Origin: an uncultured Bacillota bacterium
Lineage (GTDB): Bacteria > Bacillota > Clostridia > Peptostreptococcales > Anaerovoracaceae
Direction of reading: 5' to 3'
Length of the DNA stretch: 14,773 nt
Assembly: GCA_946631075.1 (NCBI GenBank)
Contig: CAMOZS010000024.1
Coordinates: 1-14,773 of the forward strand
Positions 1 to 6,735 of this stretch are shown one piece after another (position 1 is the stretch's first letter; each line of letters begins with the position of its first letter). The position numbers were made by a program, and so were the translations under genes. Below the pieces are notes generated by a model, which searched no databases, was not told the origin of the DNA, and saw nothing but the letters and a program-made list of their open reading frames with translations.

Positions 1-1782
1 AAGCCCGTATTTATCCTGATATTCGCCGAACCTTTCCTTGAACTGGGCGCTGTATTTCTTCTGATAGCGCAGGCTCTCATGGATGTTCATGGTGTGATCC
101 TGAAGATCCAGTATGCAGCCGGCGATATTGGAGCAGTGGTCGGAGACCCGCTCAAGGTCGGTCAGGATGTCCGCCCAGATGATCCCGGCTTCCATGCTGC
201 ATTTGCCCGTCTTCATCCGCTTGATGTGGTTGCTGCGCAGGGTCTCCTTCAGCTGGTCAACGACCTGCTCCAGAGGCTCTACCATGGTGGCCGCGGTCAT
301 ATCCCGCTTGGTGAAGGCCTGCATGGACAGGGCCATGACCTCCGTAACAGCGGATGTGATGGTCTCCAGCTCCCGCTGGGCCCCTTCCGTGTAGGCAAGA
401 TTGGCAGCCTGCATCCGCTGGGCAGCTTCCAGCATGTTGATGCTGTGATCGCCGATCCGCTCATAGTCGCCTGAGATCTTCAGAATGGCTGTGATCCACT
501 CGTTATCCTCATCGCTGATATCCTTGGCGCTGAGCCGGACCAGGAAGGAATCCAGAGCATCCTCCAGCCGGTCGGTATTCTCCTCCGCTTCGAAGACGGC
601 CGCTGTCAGGGCCTCTCCAGCCTTTCCATAGAATGGTCCGTCCTTTCCCGCAGAGACACCGGTCACGGCGATGATGCTGTTTTCCAGCGCCCTTTGGGCC
701 TCCCGGGCAAGTTCCTCCGCGGTCTCCTCGCAGCGGGACAGGGCCAGGGACGGAGTCGCCAGAAGACGCTCGTCCAGCTGAGGCGCGGTCTCCTCTGTTT
801 CTTCCTCTTTGTCCGGGACCAGCTTGGTGACCAGCTTTTCCAGAAGTCCGGACATGGGCAGGAGCAGGGCTGTGCTCAGTACCTTGAACATGGTATTGGC
901 CACCGCGATCCCCAGAAGGGAAGCCGGGGCGGACAGGAGAGCCGGATGGACCAGTCCCCGGACGATGCAGAAGACCGTGATCCAGACCGCAGCTCCGATC
1001 ACATTGAAGCAGAGGTGAGCCATGGCGGCCCGCTTGGCTTCTCTCTTGGCGCCCACTGATGAGAGCAGGGCCGTAACGCAGGTCCCGATGCTGTCGCCCA
1101 TAACGATGGGGATGGCAGCTCCGTAGGAAACCTGACCGGTCACCGCCAGCGCCTGCAGGATACCTACAGAAGCGGAACTGGACTGGATGATGGCCGTAAG
1201 GATAGCTCCGGCAAGGACGCCCAGCAGGGGATTCTCAAACAGAAGGAAAAGCTGGCGGAAAGCGGGAATATCGGCCAGACCCGATACGGAGGAGGACATG
1301 GTCTCCATTCCGAACATCAGGGTCGCAAAGCCAAGAAGGATCATGCCCGTATCCTTGTGCTTGCCCTTTCCGATAAACATGAACAGGATGATCCCCGCGA
1401 CAGCGATCACCGGGACGAAGGAAGACGGCTTCAAAAGCTGGACCCAGATGTTGTCGCTGCTTACCCCGCTCAGACTCAGGATCCAGGCCGTGATGGTCGT
1501 ACCGACGTTGGATCCCATGATCACGTTGATGGCCTGCTTCAGGGTCATCAGACCCGAGTTGACGAAGCCTACCACCATTACGGTCGTCGCCGATGAACTC
1601 TGGATCACCGCAGTGATCCCGCAGCCGGTCAGAAAGCCCGACATCTTTCCCGTCGTCATGCGTTCCAGCATGTTCCGCAGGCCCGGGCCCGCTCTTCTTT
1701 CCAGGGCCTGTCCCATAATGTTCATGCCGAACAGGAACAGGCAGAGCCCGCCGGCCAGAGTCAGAACGTCAAATATTGTCAT
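1..1782 (-). CDS. Na+/phosphate cotransporter family protein with C-terminal PhoU-like domain (3' end outside window)
   Basis: Inner-membrane sodium-dependent phosphate importer of the NptA/YjbB (Na/Pi-cotransporter II-related) family. I translated 594 codons from the ATG at 1782, and the reading frame is still open at base 1. A GGAGG lies 7 bases upstream of this ATG. Two inverted Na_Pi_cotrans repeats are visible, each with the signature QSSSA (residues 61-65 and 200-204) followed by hydrophobic segments, and GSNVGTT (90-96) and GDSIGT (229-234) follow the repeats. After an acidic linker near 325-333 (DKEEETEE), a long helical cytoplasmic region to the end of the window has two PhoU-like halves (DYERIGDHSINMLE and DLERVSDHCSNIAG). 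Family members are about 540-600 residues, so only a short tail should be missing. It lies 85 bases downstream of a PhoR-like kinase gene and behind Pho-type boxes, which fits phosphate-starvation control. The sodium and phosphate specificity is inferred from the family. Confidence 0.9.
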   Translation of the reverse strand, partial: MTIFDVLTLAGGLCLFLFGMNIMGQALERRAGPGLRNMLERMTTGKMSGFLTGCGITAVIQSSSATTVMVVGFVNSGLMTLKQAINVIMGSNVGTTITAWILSLSGVSSDNIWVQLLKPSSFVPVIAVAGIILFMFIGKGKHKDTGMILLGFATLMFGMETMSSSVSGLADIPAFRQLFLLFENPLLGVLAGAILTAIIQSSSASVGILQALAVTGQVSYGAAIPIVMGDSIGTCVTALLSSVGAKREAKRAAMAHLCFNVIGAAVWITVFCIVRGLVHPALLSAPASLLGIAVANTMFKVLSTALLLPMSGLLEKLVTKLVPDKEEETEETAPQLDERLLATPSLALSRCEETAEELAREAQRALENSIIAVTGVSAGKDGPFYGKAGEALTAAVFEAEENTDRLEDALDSFLVRLSAKDISDEDNEWITAILKISGDYERIGDHSINMLEAAQRMQAANLAYTEGAQRELETITSAVTEVMALSMQAFTKRDMTAATMVEPLEQVVDQLKETLRSNHIKRMKTGKCSMEAGIIWADILTDLERVSDHCSNIAGCILDLQDHTMNIHESLRYQKKYSAQFKERFGEYQDKYGL

Positions 1783-1806
1783 AAAAAAACCTCCGTTGAT
1801 TTTTCA

Positions 1807-1820
1807 TTGTGTTTACACAA
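1807..1820. repeat. Perfect inverted repeat TTGTG-TTTA-CACAA upstream of the Na/Pi gene
   Basis: Five-base arms (1807-1811 and 1816-1820) flank a TTTA spacer, between the Pho-type boxes and the ribosome binding site of the Na+/phosphate transporter gene. The arms are perfect but short. It could be a second operator, part of the core promoter, or a small leader hairpin. I cannot assign a binding protein. Confidence 0.3.
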
Positions 1821-1837
1821 CCATCATGGAGGTCTTC

Positions 1838-1877
1838 TGTAAAATCGATTATCTTCAGTTTGTAAAATCAGTGTAAA
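1838..1877 (-). promoter_or_regulatory. Three Pho-type direct repeats upstream of the Na/Pi cotransporter gene
   Basis: On the minus strand there are three exact TTTACA elements, at plus-strand positions 1872-1877, 1861-1866 and 1838-1843. The first two are 11 bases apart, one helical turn, and the third is 23 bases further on. Firmicute PhoP/PhoB regulators bind tandem TT(A/T/C)ACA hexamers at about 11-base spacing, so this is a plausible Pho box. The first two elements overlap the last codons and the flank of the upstream kinase gene. The same three-element spacing occurs upstream of the response regulator gene. I see no convincing sigma-70 hexamers at the matching distance here, so the exact promoter is unplaced. 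Confidence 0.6.
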
Positions 1878-3541
1878 GTAATTCCGCCGCAGGGAAATAC
1901 AGCCGTGATCCTGGTTCCTTTGCCCGGGGCGCTGTCCACCTGCAGGGATCCTCCGTGGGCCCGGGCCGCGTGCTTGACCAGAGAAAGACCCAGGCCTGTG
2001 CCGCCCACCTCTCTGGAGTGGCTCTTGTCCACCCGGTAGAACCGTTCGAATATCCGGTCCTGATGCTCCTTGGGAATGCCGATCCCGTCATCTTCAACGC
2101 TGAGAAGAGCCTTGTCCCCTTCCCGGCTGACCCTCACCATGACCGAGCCGCCCTCCCTGTTGTATTTGATGGCGTTATCGCACAGATTGTAGGTCAGGCT
2201 TTCCAAAAGCTGGGGGATCCCGGTCATGATGACCGACTGTCCCTCAAGATCCAGCTTCACCCCGGCCTGGTCCGCCGTCTGGTTGAGAGAGCTCACGGTC
2301 ATTTCCGCGATCGCATACAGGTCTACTTCTTCTTTTTCCGGAAGAGCCCTGCCCTCATCCAGCCGGGACAGCTCGATGATATCCTCTACCAGGGCGATCA
2401 TCCTCCGGGACTCATCGTGGATCTTCTGAGCGAACTCCGGTACCCGGTCAGGCTGGACATATCCTCCCGCCAGCAGCTCCGCGCTTCCGGAGATGGTCTG
2501 CAGGGGAGTCTTCAGTTCGTGGCTCACGTTGGCGGTAAATTCCCGCCGGGCAAGCTCAGCCTTTTCCTTCTCCGACATATCCAGGATCAGCAGGGCAGCT
2601 CCGGTCACCTTCTCGGCCGACATCACCGGGCTTACCATTGCCTGATACTGCCTCCGGTCCACGTTGACCGTGATCTCTTCTCTGCCCCCTTCCAGGGCTC
2701 TGCGGACCGGAAGGACCAGGTCCCTCAGTTCGCTGACCTGCTCGATGCTCCGTCCTGCCGGGACCACCGGAGTCCCCAGGAAATCAGCGGCCGCCTGGTT
2801 CATGGATATGATCCTGCCCTCCGTATCCGTCAGGATCATCCCCTCAGGCAGATTTCCGGTCACGGTCTCGAATTCCTTCTTTTTCTGACGCAGGTCCTCT
2901 CCCTGCATGCGGATCTTTTCCTTCTGGGCCCGGATCTGATCCAGGAAGGGTCTCAGTTCTTCATAGACGCAGTCCTGTCCGGGCTCATTCAGGTCCAGGT
3001 CGTTGATGGGCTGGATGATCCTCCTGGACAGGCGGTAAGCCAGGACCAGGGACAGGATCAGGGCGATCACTGCCGTGATCAGCAAAGGCTGGATCATGGC
3101 CAGGATAAGGCCGGGTATGGACTGCTGGGCATCCGACAGCCTGAGTATGGTCCCGTCGTCCAGCTTTTGCGCTACATAGAGCATCCGTTCCATCAGCGTC
3201 TGGGAGTAGCGGGAACTTTCCCCTTCTCCGTCTGCCAGAGCTTCCCGGATCTCCTCCCGCTCCAGGTGGTTATCCAACCGGTCGGCCGAGACCTTGTTGT
3301 CGTATCTGACCGTCCCGTCCGCGTCCATCCATGTGATGCGGTATTCTTCCGCTGACAGACCGTCAAAGTACCGGTCTCCGTTCAGATCGATCCCACGGGA
3401 GATCAGGGCCGCGTGCCCCTTCATCTGGCTGATCTGCATCTTGGTGAAGTAATTATAGAGGACGCCCATGATGAGAAAGGTCGAGGCCAGGAAGACGAAG
3501 ATGGCCACGACGGCGATGTATCGAAATACTTTCCTTGTCAT
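1868..3541 (-). CDS. phoR: PhoR-like phosphate-sensing sensor histidine kinase
   Basis: Membrane-bound histidine kinase of 557 residues that would phosphorylate the response regulator encoded just upstream. Visible parts in order: a transmembrane helix at about 8-30; an extracytoplasmic sensor region at about 31-142; a second membrane helix at about 143-169 and a short HAMP-like segment; a coiled linker at about 193-222; a PAS domain from about 223 (LPEGMILTD); a HisKA domain with the phospho-acceptor His341 in SHELKTPL; and a HATPase_c domain with N box Asn452/Asn456, G1 DDGIG (484-488), F box FERFYRV and G2 GGTGLGLS (513-520). All catalytic motifs are intact. The ATG overlaps the regulator's TGA by 4 bases (ATGA), with a GAGGAG ribosome site inside the regulator's end, so the two genes are translationally coupled. 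Phosphate sensing is inferred from the PAS-containing PhoR architecture, the neighbouring phosphate transporter and the Pho-type boxes. Confidence 0.88.
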   Translation of the reverse strand: MTRKVFRYIAVVAIFVFLASTFLIMGVLYNYFTKMQISQMKGHAALISRGIDLNGDRYFDGLSAEEYRITWMDADGTVRYDNKVSADRLDNHLEREEIREALADGEGESSRYSQTLMERMLYVAQKLDDGTILRLSDAQQSIPGLILAMIQPLLITAVIALILSLVLAYRLSRRIIQPINDLDLNEPGQDCVYEELRPFLDQIRAQKEKIRMQGEDLRQKKKEFETVTGNLPEGMILTDTEGRIISMNQAAADFLGTPVVPAGRSIEQVSELRDLVLPVRRALEGGREEITVNVDRRQYQAMVSPVMSAEKVTGAALLILDMSEKEKAELARREFTANVSHELKTPLQTISGSAELLAGGYVQPDRVPEFAQKIHDESRRMIALVEDIIELSRLDEGRALPEKEEVDLYAIAEMTVSSLNQTADQAGVKLDLEGQSVIMTGIPQLLESLTYNLCDNAIKYNREGGSVMVRVSREGDKALLSVEDDGIGIPKEHQDRIFERFYRVDKSHSREVGGTGLGLSLVKHAARAHGGSLQVDSAPGKGTRITAVFPCGGITLH

Positions 3542-4209
3542 AGCCTGCTCCTCATTCTGTATCCTACTCCCCGGACTGTTTCAATGTATTCCCCGCAGGA
3601 GCCAAGCTTGGCCCTGAGGGTCCCTATATGCACGTCTACGGTCCGGGTCTCACCGGCATACCCTGTGCCCCAGACCAGATCCATGATCTGATCTCTGGAA
3701 TAGACCCGGCCGGGGTTCTCCATCATGAGCCTGAGCAGGTCGAATTCCTTCAGGGTCAGCTGAACGTGCTCACCGCTGACGCTGACCTCCCGGCTGCCCG
3801 GATCCATGCTGATCTCTCCTGCCCTGACCAGGCGTTCTTTGTCCCTGGCCGTCCTTCTGAGCACTGCCTTTACCCTGGAGACCATCTCCATCATGCCGAA
3901 GGGTTTGACGATATAATCGTCCGCGCCCAGGTCAAGTCCGATGACCTTGTCATACTCCGTTCCTTTGGCCGTGGCCATGATCACCGGGACCTGGGATCCG
4001 GCAGCCCCTGACCGGAGCTTCTTGAGGATGGTGATCCCGTCCTCCCCCGGGAGCATGATATCCAGGATGATCAGTTCCGGTTCCTCCGTCTGAAGCCGGT
4101 CAAACAGTTCCTCCCCGTCACAAATACCGGCGGCTTCGTATCCCGTCGTCTGCAGAGTATATACGACCAGTTCGCGAATATCCCGGTCATCTTCAACACA
4201 ATAGATCAC
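3538..4209 (-). CDS. phoB: PhoB/PhoP-like OmpR-family response regulator
   Basis: Cytoplasmic DNA-binding response regulator, 223 residues from the GTG at 4209. The receiver domain (about 1-115) has the acidic pair EDD near the start, phospho-acceptor Asp50 in LDIMLPGEDG, Thr80 and Lys102 in IVKPFG. The C-terminal winged helix (about 130-223) has the OmpR-type pattern LTLKEFDLLRLM, then RTVDVHIGTLRAKLG and a final TVRGVGYRM. I chose GTG because AGAGGTGA sits just upstream of it with normal spacing; an in-frame ATG at 4224, giving five more residues, has no visible ribosome site. It is the first gene of the regulator-kinase-transporter cluster. Three Pho-type elements lie upstream with the layout seen before the transporter, so it probably autoregulates. 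Its closest family is PhoB/PhoP, but the name depends partly on context. Confidence 0.88.
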   Translation of the reverse strand: MIYCVEDDRDIRELVVYTLQTTGYEAAGICDGEELFDRLQTEEPELIILDIMLPGEDGITILKKLRSGAAGSQVPVIMATAKGTEYDKVIGLDLGADDYIVKPFGMMEMVSRVKAVLRRTARDKERLVRAGEISMDPGSREVSVSGEHVQLTLKEFDLLRLMMENPGRVYSRDQIMDLVWGTGYAGETRTVDVHIGTLRAKLGSCGEYIETVRGVGYRMRSRL

Positions 4210-4251
4210 AGCGTCACCTCTCATTGTATCGAGTTCTATCTTACTATTGTC

Positions 4252-4279
4252 ATGATACCCTGTTTCCGGTAAAGTTCAA
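4252..4279 (-). promoter_or_regulatory. Candidate sigma-70 promoter of the response regulator operon
   Basis: On the minus strand, TTGAAC (plus positions 4274-4279, 4 of 6 match to the -35 consensus) is separated by 16 bases from TATCAT (4252-4257, 5 of 6 match to the -10 consensus). It lies downstream of the two strongest Pho-type boxes and about 45 bases upstream of the GTG start, a normal layout for an activator-assisted promoter. Confidence 0.45.
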
Positions 4280-4307
4280 TACCCCGCGAGTGTAAAAAAA
4301 ATGTAAA
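4268..4307 (-). promoter_or_regulatory. Three Pho-type direct repeats upstream of the response regulator gene
   Basis: On the minus strand, exact TTTACA elements lie at plus positions 4302-4307 and 4291-4296, 11 bases apart, with a 5-of-6 match (TTTACC, 4268-4273) 23 bases from the second. This 11/23 spacing is the same as upstream of the Na+/phosphate transporter. It supports a shared operator for the neighbouring OmpR-family regulator. The deacetylase promoter is on the other side, so the site might also affect that gene. Confidence 0.6.
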
Positions 4308-4349
4308 AGGTCCCCCGGCAATTCGATCTGAGCACGGCCGCGTCTTCTG

Positions 4350-4358
4350 TGGTAAAAT
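4350..4358 (+). promoter_or_regulatory. Candidate extended -10 promoter of the polysaccharide deacetylase gene
   Basis: TGG followed by TAAAAT (4353-4358) is a 5-of-6 match to the -10 hexamer with an extended TGn element. No good -35 hexamer lies 16-18 bases upstream, which fits an extended -10 or activator-dependent promoter. It is about 34 bases before the ATG at 4392. Confidence 0.35.
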
Positions 4359-4391
4359 GAATGTACAGCCTGATGGAAAGGACAGATATTT

Positions 4392-5618
4392 ATGGCAAAA
4401 AAATATAAAAAAACACTCCGCTTCAAGGTGATCATGACCCTCCTGATCATCTTCATCCTGGGAGGCGGAGCTTTCGCCTTTTATTATTTTACGACTCCCC
4501 AGATCAGTCTCAAGGGGGAGCAGACGATGGAAGTCACCATGAAGGACGGCTATGAGGAGCCGGGCGCAGAGGCCACCTTCTCCTTCCACGACATCAGCAG
4601 CCACATCCTGATCGACGCATCGGAGGTCAACGACCGCAAGGTGGGCACCTATACCGTCACCTATACGGTAGATTATCTGAACAAGACGGTAAGCGAGACC
4701 CGAACAGTAAACGTCGTCGATAAGGAACCGCCGGAGATCACCCTTGAAGGGGGCGAGGCCATCACCGTACAGACCATGAGCCGATTCGAGGATCCGGGCG
4801 CGGCCGCCACCGATGATTCGGACGGCGATGTGACGGACCAGATCAGCTCCAGAGGGATCGTGGACACCTCCAACCGGGGAGACTACACCATCACCTACAC
4901 GGTCTCCGATTCCTACGGAAACAAGGCCAAAGCCACCCGGAAAGTGACTGTCGAGGGCGAGCCCGACCGTGAAGTGAAGGGAGTCATCTACCTGACCTTC
5001 GATGACGGCCCCAGCGGCTCCGTCACGCCGAAGATCCTGAAGACCCTGGAGAAATATGACGTGCCCGCCACCTTCTTCGTCATCGGCTACGACGGGGATC
5101 CCGACAAGATCAAACTGATGAAACGGGCCATCAAGGACGGCTGCACCATCGGCATCCACGGCAAGTCCCACGATTACAGCAAGATCTATTCCTCCACTTC
5201 CGCCTTCATGAAGAACATCACCAGTCTGGGCAAGGACCTGAAACGGGACCTGGACTACGACGCCTTCGTGATCCGCTTCCCCGGAGGAAGCTCCAACACG
5301 GTCAGCACGGAATATTCCAAGGGCATCATGACCAAGCTGGTGAAGAAGGTCCAGGCCCGGGGCTATTACTACAATGACTGGAACGTGGATTCCACCGACG
5401 CCTCCGGAAACGGCGTCCCGGTCGAGACCATCATCCGGTCCGTCAAGGACGGCTGCAGCAAGGACGGCTATAACGTGATCCTCATGCACGACACGGACGC
5501 CAAGGGGACCACGGCCAAAGCCCTGCCCAAAATCATCAAATGGGGCAAGAAAAAGGGATATAAATTCAGGGCCATCACTCCGGATTCGCCCATGGTCCAT
5601 CACGGGGTCAACAACTGA
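4392..5618 (+). CDS. Membrane-anchored polysaccharide deacetylase with two Ig-like (DUF5011-type) domains
   Basis: Extracytoplasmic NodB-family deacetylase of 408 residues, probably acting on N-acetyl groups of peptidoglycan or another cell-wall polymer. A short basic cytoplasmic tail (MAKKYKK) is followed by one membrane helix (about 13-33) and no clear cleavage site, so it is likely a membrane anchor. Residues about 37-110 and 114-188 are two related beta-rich repeats, both with GTYTVTYTV or GDYTITYTVSD motifs typical of DUF5011/Ig-like domains. The NodB domain follows from about 196: TFDDGPS (202-208, catalytic and metal Asp204/Asp205), HGKSH (His256, His260 metal ligands), RFPGGSS (Arg295), DWNVDSTD (329-336) and LMHD (His366). 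All five motifs look intact. A GGAAAGGA-type ribosome site precedes the ATG. It diverges from the phosphate-response genes. The exact substrate (muramic acid, glucosamine or chitin-type) is not shown by the sequence. Confidence 0.85.
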   Translation: MAKKYKKTLRFKVIMTLLIIFILGGGAFAFYYFTTPQISLKGEQTMEVTMKDGYEEPGAEATFSFHDISSHILIDASEVNDRKVGTYTVTYTVDYLNKTVSETRTVNVVDKEPPEITLEGGEAITVQTMSRFEDPGAAATDDSDGDVTDQISSRGIVDTSNRGDYTITYTVSDSYGNKAKATRKVTVEGEPDREVKGVIYLTFDDGPSGSVTPKILKTLEKYDVPATFFVIGYDGDPDKIKLMKRAIKDGCTIGIHGKSHDYSKIYSSTSAFMKNITSLGKDLKRDLDYDAFVIRFPGGSSNTVSTEYSKGIMTKLVKKVQARGYYYNDWNVDSTDASGNGVPVETIIRSVKDGCSKDGYNVILMHDTDAKGTTAKALPKIIKWGKKKGYKFRAITPDSPMVHHGVNN

Positions 5619-5655
5619 TCCGTCCGGGCCGGCCGAACCCGGGCCAGCCTGACGG

Positions 5656-6585
5656 TCAGAACCGGACCAGCTTGCCCATCTGATCCGCCCAGATGCTCCA
5701 GCCTTCGGTGATCAGCTTGCGGCCGGCGTACATGGAGGCCAGGGAGTCATCCAGAGACGGAGCGATCTCCACCACATCGAAGCCGATGATGTTCAGCTGA
5801 CTGAACAGCTTCTGGATCAGGGTCATGGCCATCCTGGAGGTCAGTCCGCCGAACTGGGGCGTTCCCGTTCCTCCCGCATAGGCCGGATCCAGAGCGTCGA
5901 TATCGAAGGTCAGGTAGACCTTGCTGAACTTCTTCATCCTGGCGATACAGTCGTCCGCGACCGCTTCGATCCCTTCGTGATAGCAGTCCCAGGACGTCTT
6001 GACATGGATGTCATGACTTCTGCTGAACTCGAACTCATCCGGTTCTATGGACCGGATACCGATGAAATACAGGTTGTCGGTCGATCCCACATTGGACAGC
6101 TCCAGGGCTCGCTGCTCTGTGGATCCGTGAGACAGGGGATCCCCCTCCAGCTCATAGGAAAGATCCATATGTGCGTCGATGTGGATGATGCCGAAGGGCT
6201 CATCCAGGGCTTCATTTATCCCCCTCTCCACCGGAATGGTCACCGAATGGTCGCCCCCGATCATGGTGAATCTCTGCCCCGCCTCTACCAGCTTTTGCAC
6301 AAATGACTGGACCTCAGCGAAGACCTTGTCCCGGTCCTCTCCTTTGAAGTCTCCGGCGTCCACAACGCTGAACTCCTTAAAAAAATCCAGTCTCTCATCG
6401 CAGGGGGTGGCGTGGTCGGTATTCTCCCGCAAAGTCTGGGGAGCCTTGGCCGCCCCTCCCCGGTAGCTGACCCCTCCGTCATAGGGGATGCCGAAAACGA
6501 CGGCGTCGACCTCACCGATCTTCTTTCCCGGTTTGTTCAGACCGAACCAGGTCTCAGCTTTCATGGCGTATTCATCTTTTATCAT
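5656..6585 (-). CDS. speB: Agmatinase/arginase-superfamily ureohydrolase, metal site intact
   Basis: Cytoplasmic manganese- (or nickel-) type ureohydrolase of 309 residues, which would hydrolyse a guanidino compound to an amine and urea. All six ligands of the binuclear metal site are present: His113 in GGDHSVT, Asp137/His139/Asp141 in HIDAHMD, and Asp228/Asp230 in FDIDALDP. The SHGSTEQRALE loop (152-162) and the GTGTPQFGGL segment match agmatinase-like members better than arginases. I chose the ATG at 6585 because GAGGAGGA precedes it at 7 bases; an in-frame ATG at 6618 adds 11 residues but lacks a ribosome site and would lie inside the predicted promoter. Agmatine is the usual guess, but guanidinobutyrate, guanidinopropionate, proclavaminate or guanidine hydrolases share these motifs. 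It diverges from a YfcC-type transporter gene that might carry a substrate or product. Confidence 0.85.
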   Translation of the reverse strand: MIKDEYAMKAETWFGLNKPGKKIGEVDAVVFGIPYDGGVSYRGGAAKAPQTLRENTDHATPCDERLDFFKEFSVVDAGDFKGEDRDKVFAEVQSFVQKLVEAGQRFTMIGGDHSVTIPVERGINEALDEPFGIIHIDAHMDLSYELEGDPLSHGSTEQRALELSNVGSTDNLYFIGIRSIEPDEFEFSRSHDIHVKTSWDCYHEGIEAVADDCIARMKKFSKVYLTFDIDALDPAYAGGTGTPQFGGLTSRMAMTLIQKLFSQLNIIGFDVVEIAPSLDDSLASMYAGRKLITEGWSIWADQMGKLVRF

Positions 6586-6606
6586 TTCGCTGTCCTCCTC
6601 ACATCC

Positions 6607-6635
6607 AGTATAAAACATATAAATTTCCTATACAA
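6607..6635 (-). promoter_or_regulatory. Candidate sigma-70 promoter of the ureohydrolase gene
   Basis: On the minus strand, TTGTAT (plus 6630-6635, TTG matches the -35) and TATACT (plus 6607-6612, 5 of 6 match to -10) are 17 bases apart. The predicted leader is about 15-20 bases before the GAGGAGGA ribosome site. This promoter makes the upstream ATG at 6618 unlikely as a start. Confidence 0.5.
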
Positions 6636-6638
6636 GCG

Positions 6639-6669
6639 GACAATTTTTGTGCAATCCAGGGGAATTGTC
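6639..6669. promoter_or_regulatory. Inverted repeat GACAATT...AATTGTC between divergent promoters
   Basis: Seven-base perfect arms at 6639-6645 and 6663-6669 are separated by 17 bases, with centres 24 bases apart. They sit between the minus-strand ureohydrolase promoter and the plus-strand transporter promoter. Position and symmetry fit an operator for a dimeric regulator acting on both genes. No regulator gene is adjacent, and the arms do not look like an ArgR box. Confidence 0.35.
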
Positions 6670-6691
6670 TCTTTCATTCCGGCCTCCGTAG

Positions 6692-6700
6692 TGTTATTAT
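6692..6700 (+). promoter_or_regulatory. Candidate extended -10 promoter of the YfcC-dipeptidase operon
   Basis: TGT followed by TATTAT (6695-6700) gives an extended -10 with a 5-of-6 hexamer match. The -35 region is weak (TTTCAT, 6672-6677, 17-base spacer). The leader to the ATG at 6736 is about 30 bases and includes the AAGGAG ribosome site at 6721-6726. Confidence 0.35.
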
Positions 6701-6735
6701 GGAAAGGTGCGTTCAAAAGGAAGGAGACAATTATC

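Noticed and set aside
1955..3355. Long plus-strand open frame opposite the histidine kinase
   Set aside because: It is antisense to an intact kinase with H, N, G1 and G2 boxes and has no ribosome site or domain.
4236..5603. Minus-strand 455-codon open frame opposite the deacetylase
   Set aside because: It is antisense to a deacetylase with all five NodB motifs, and the product is a G/V/D-rich shadow.
5619..5655. GC-rich partial hairpin between the convergent deacetylase and ureohydrolase genes
   Set aside because: Pairing is broken (CCGTC/GACGG outer arms, poor inner match) and there is no T tract on either strand, so I do not call a terminator.
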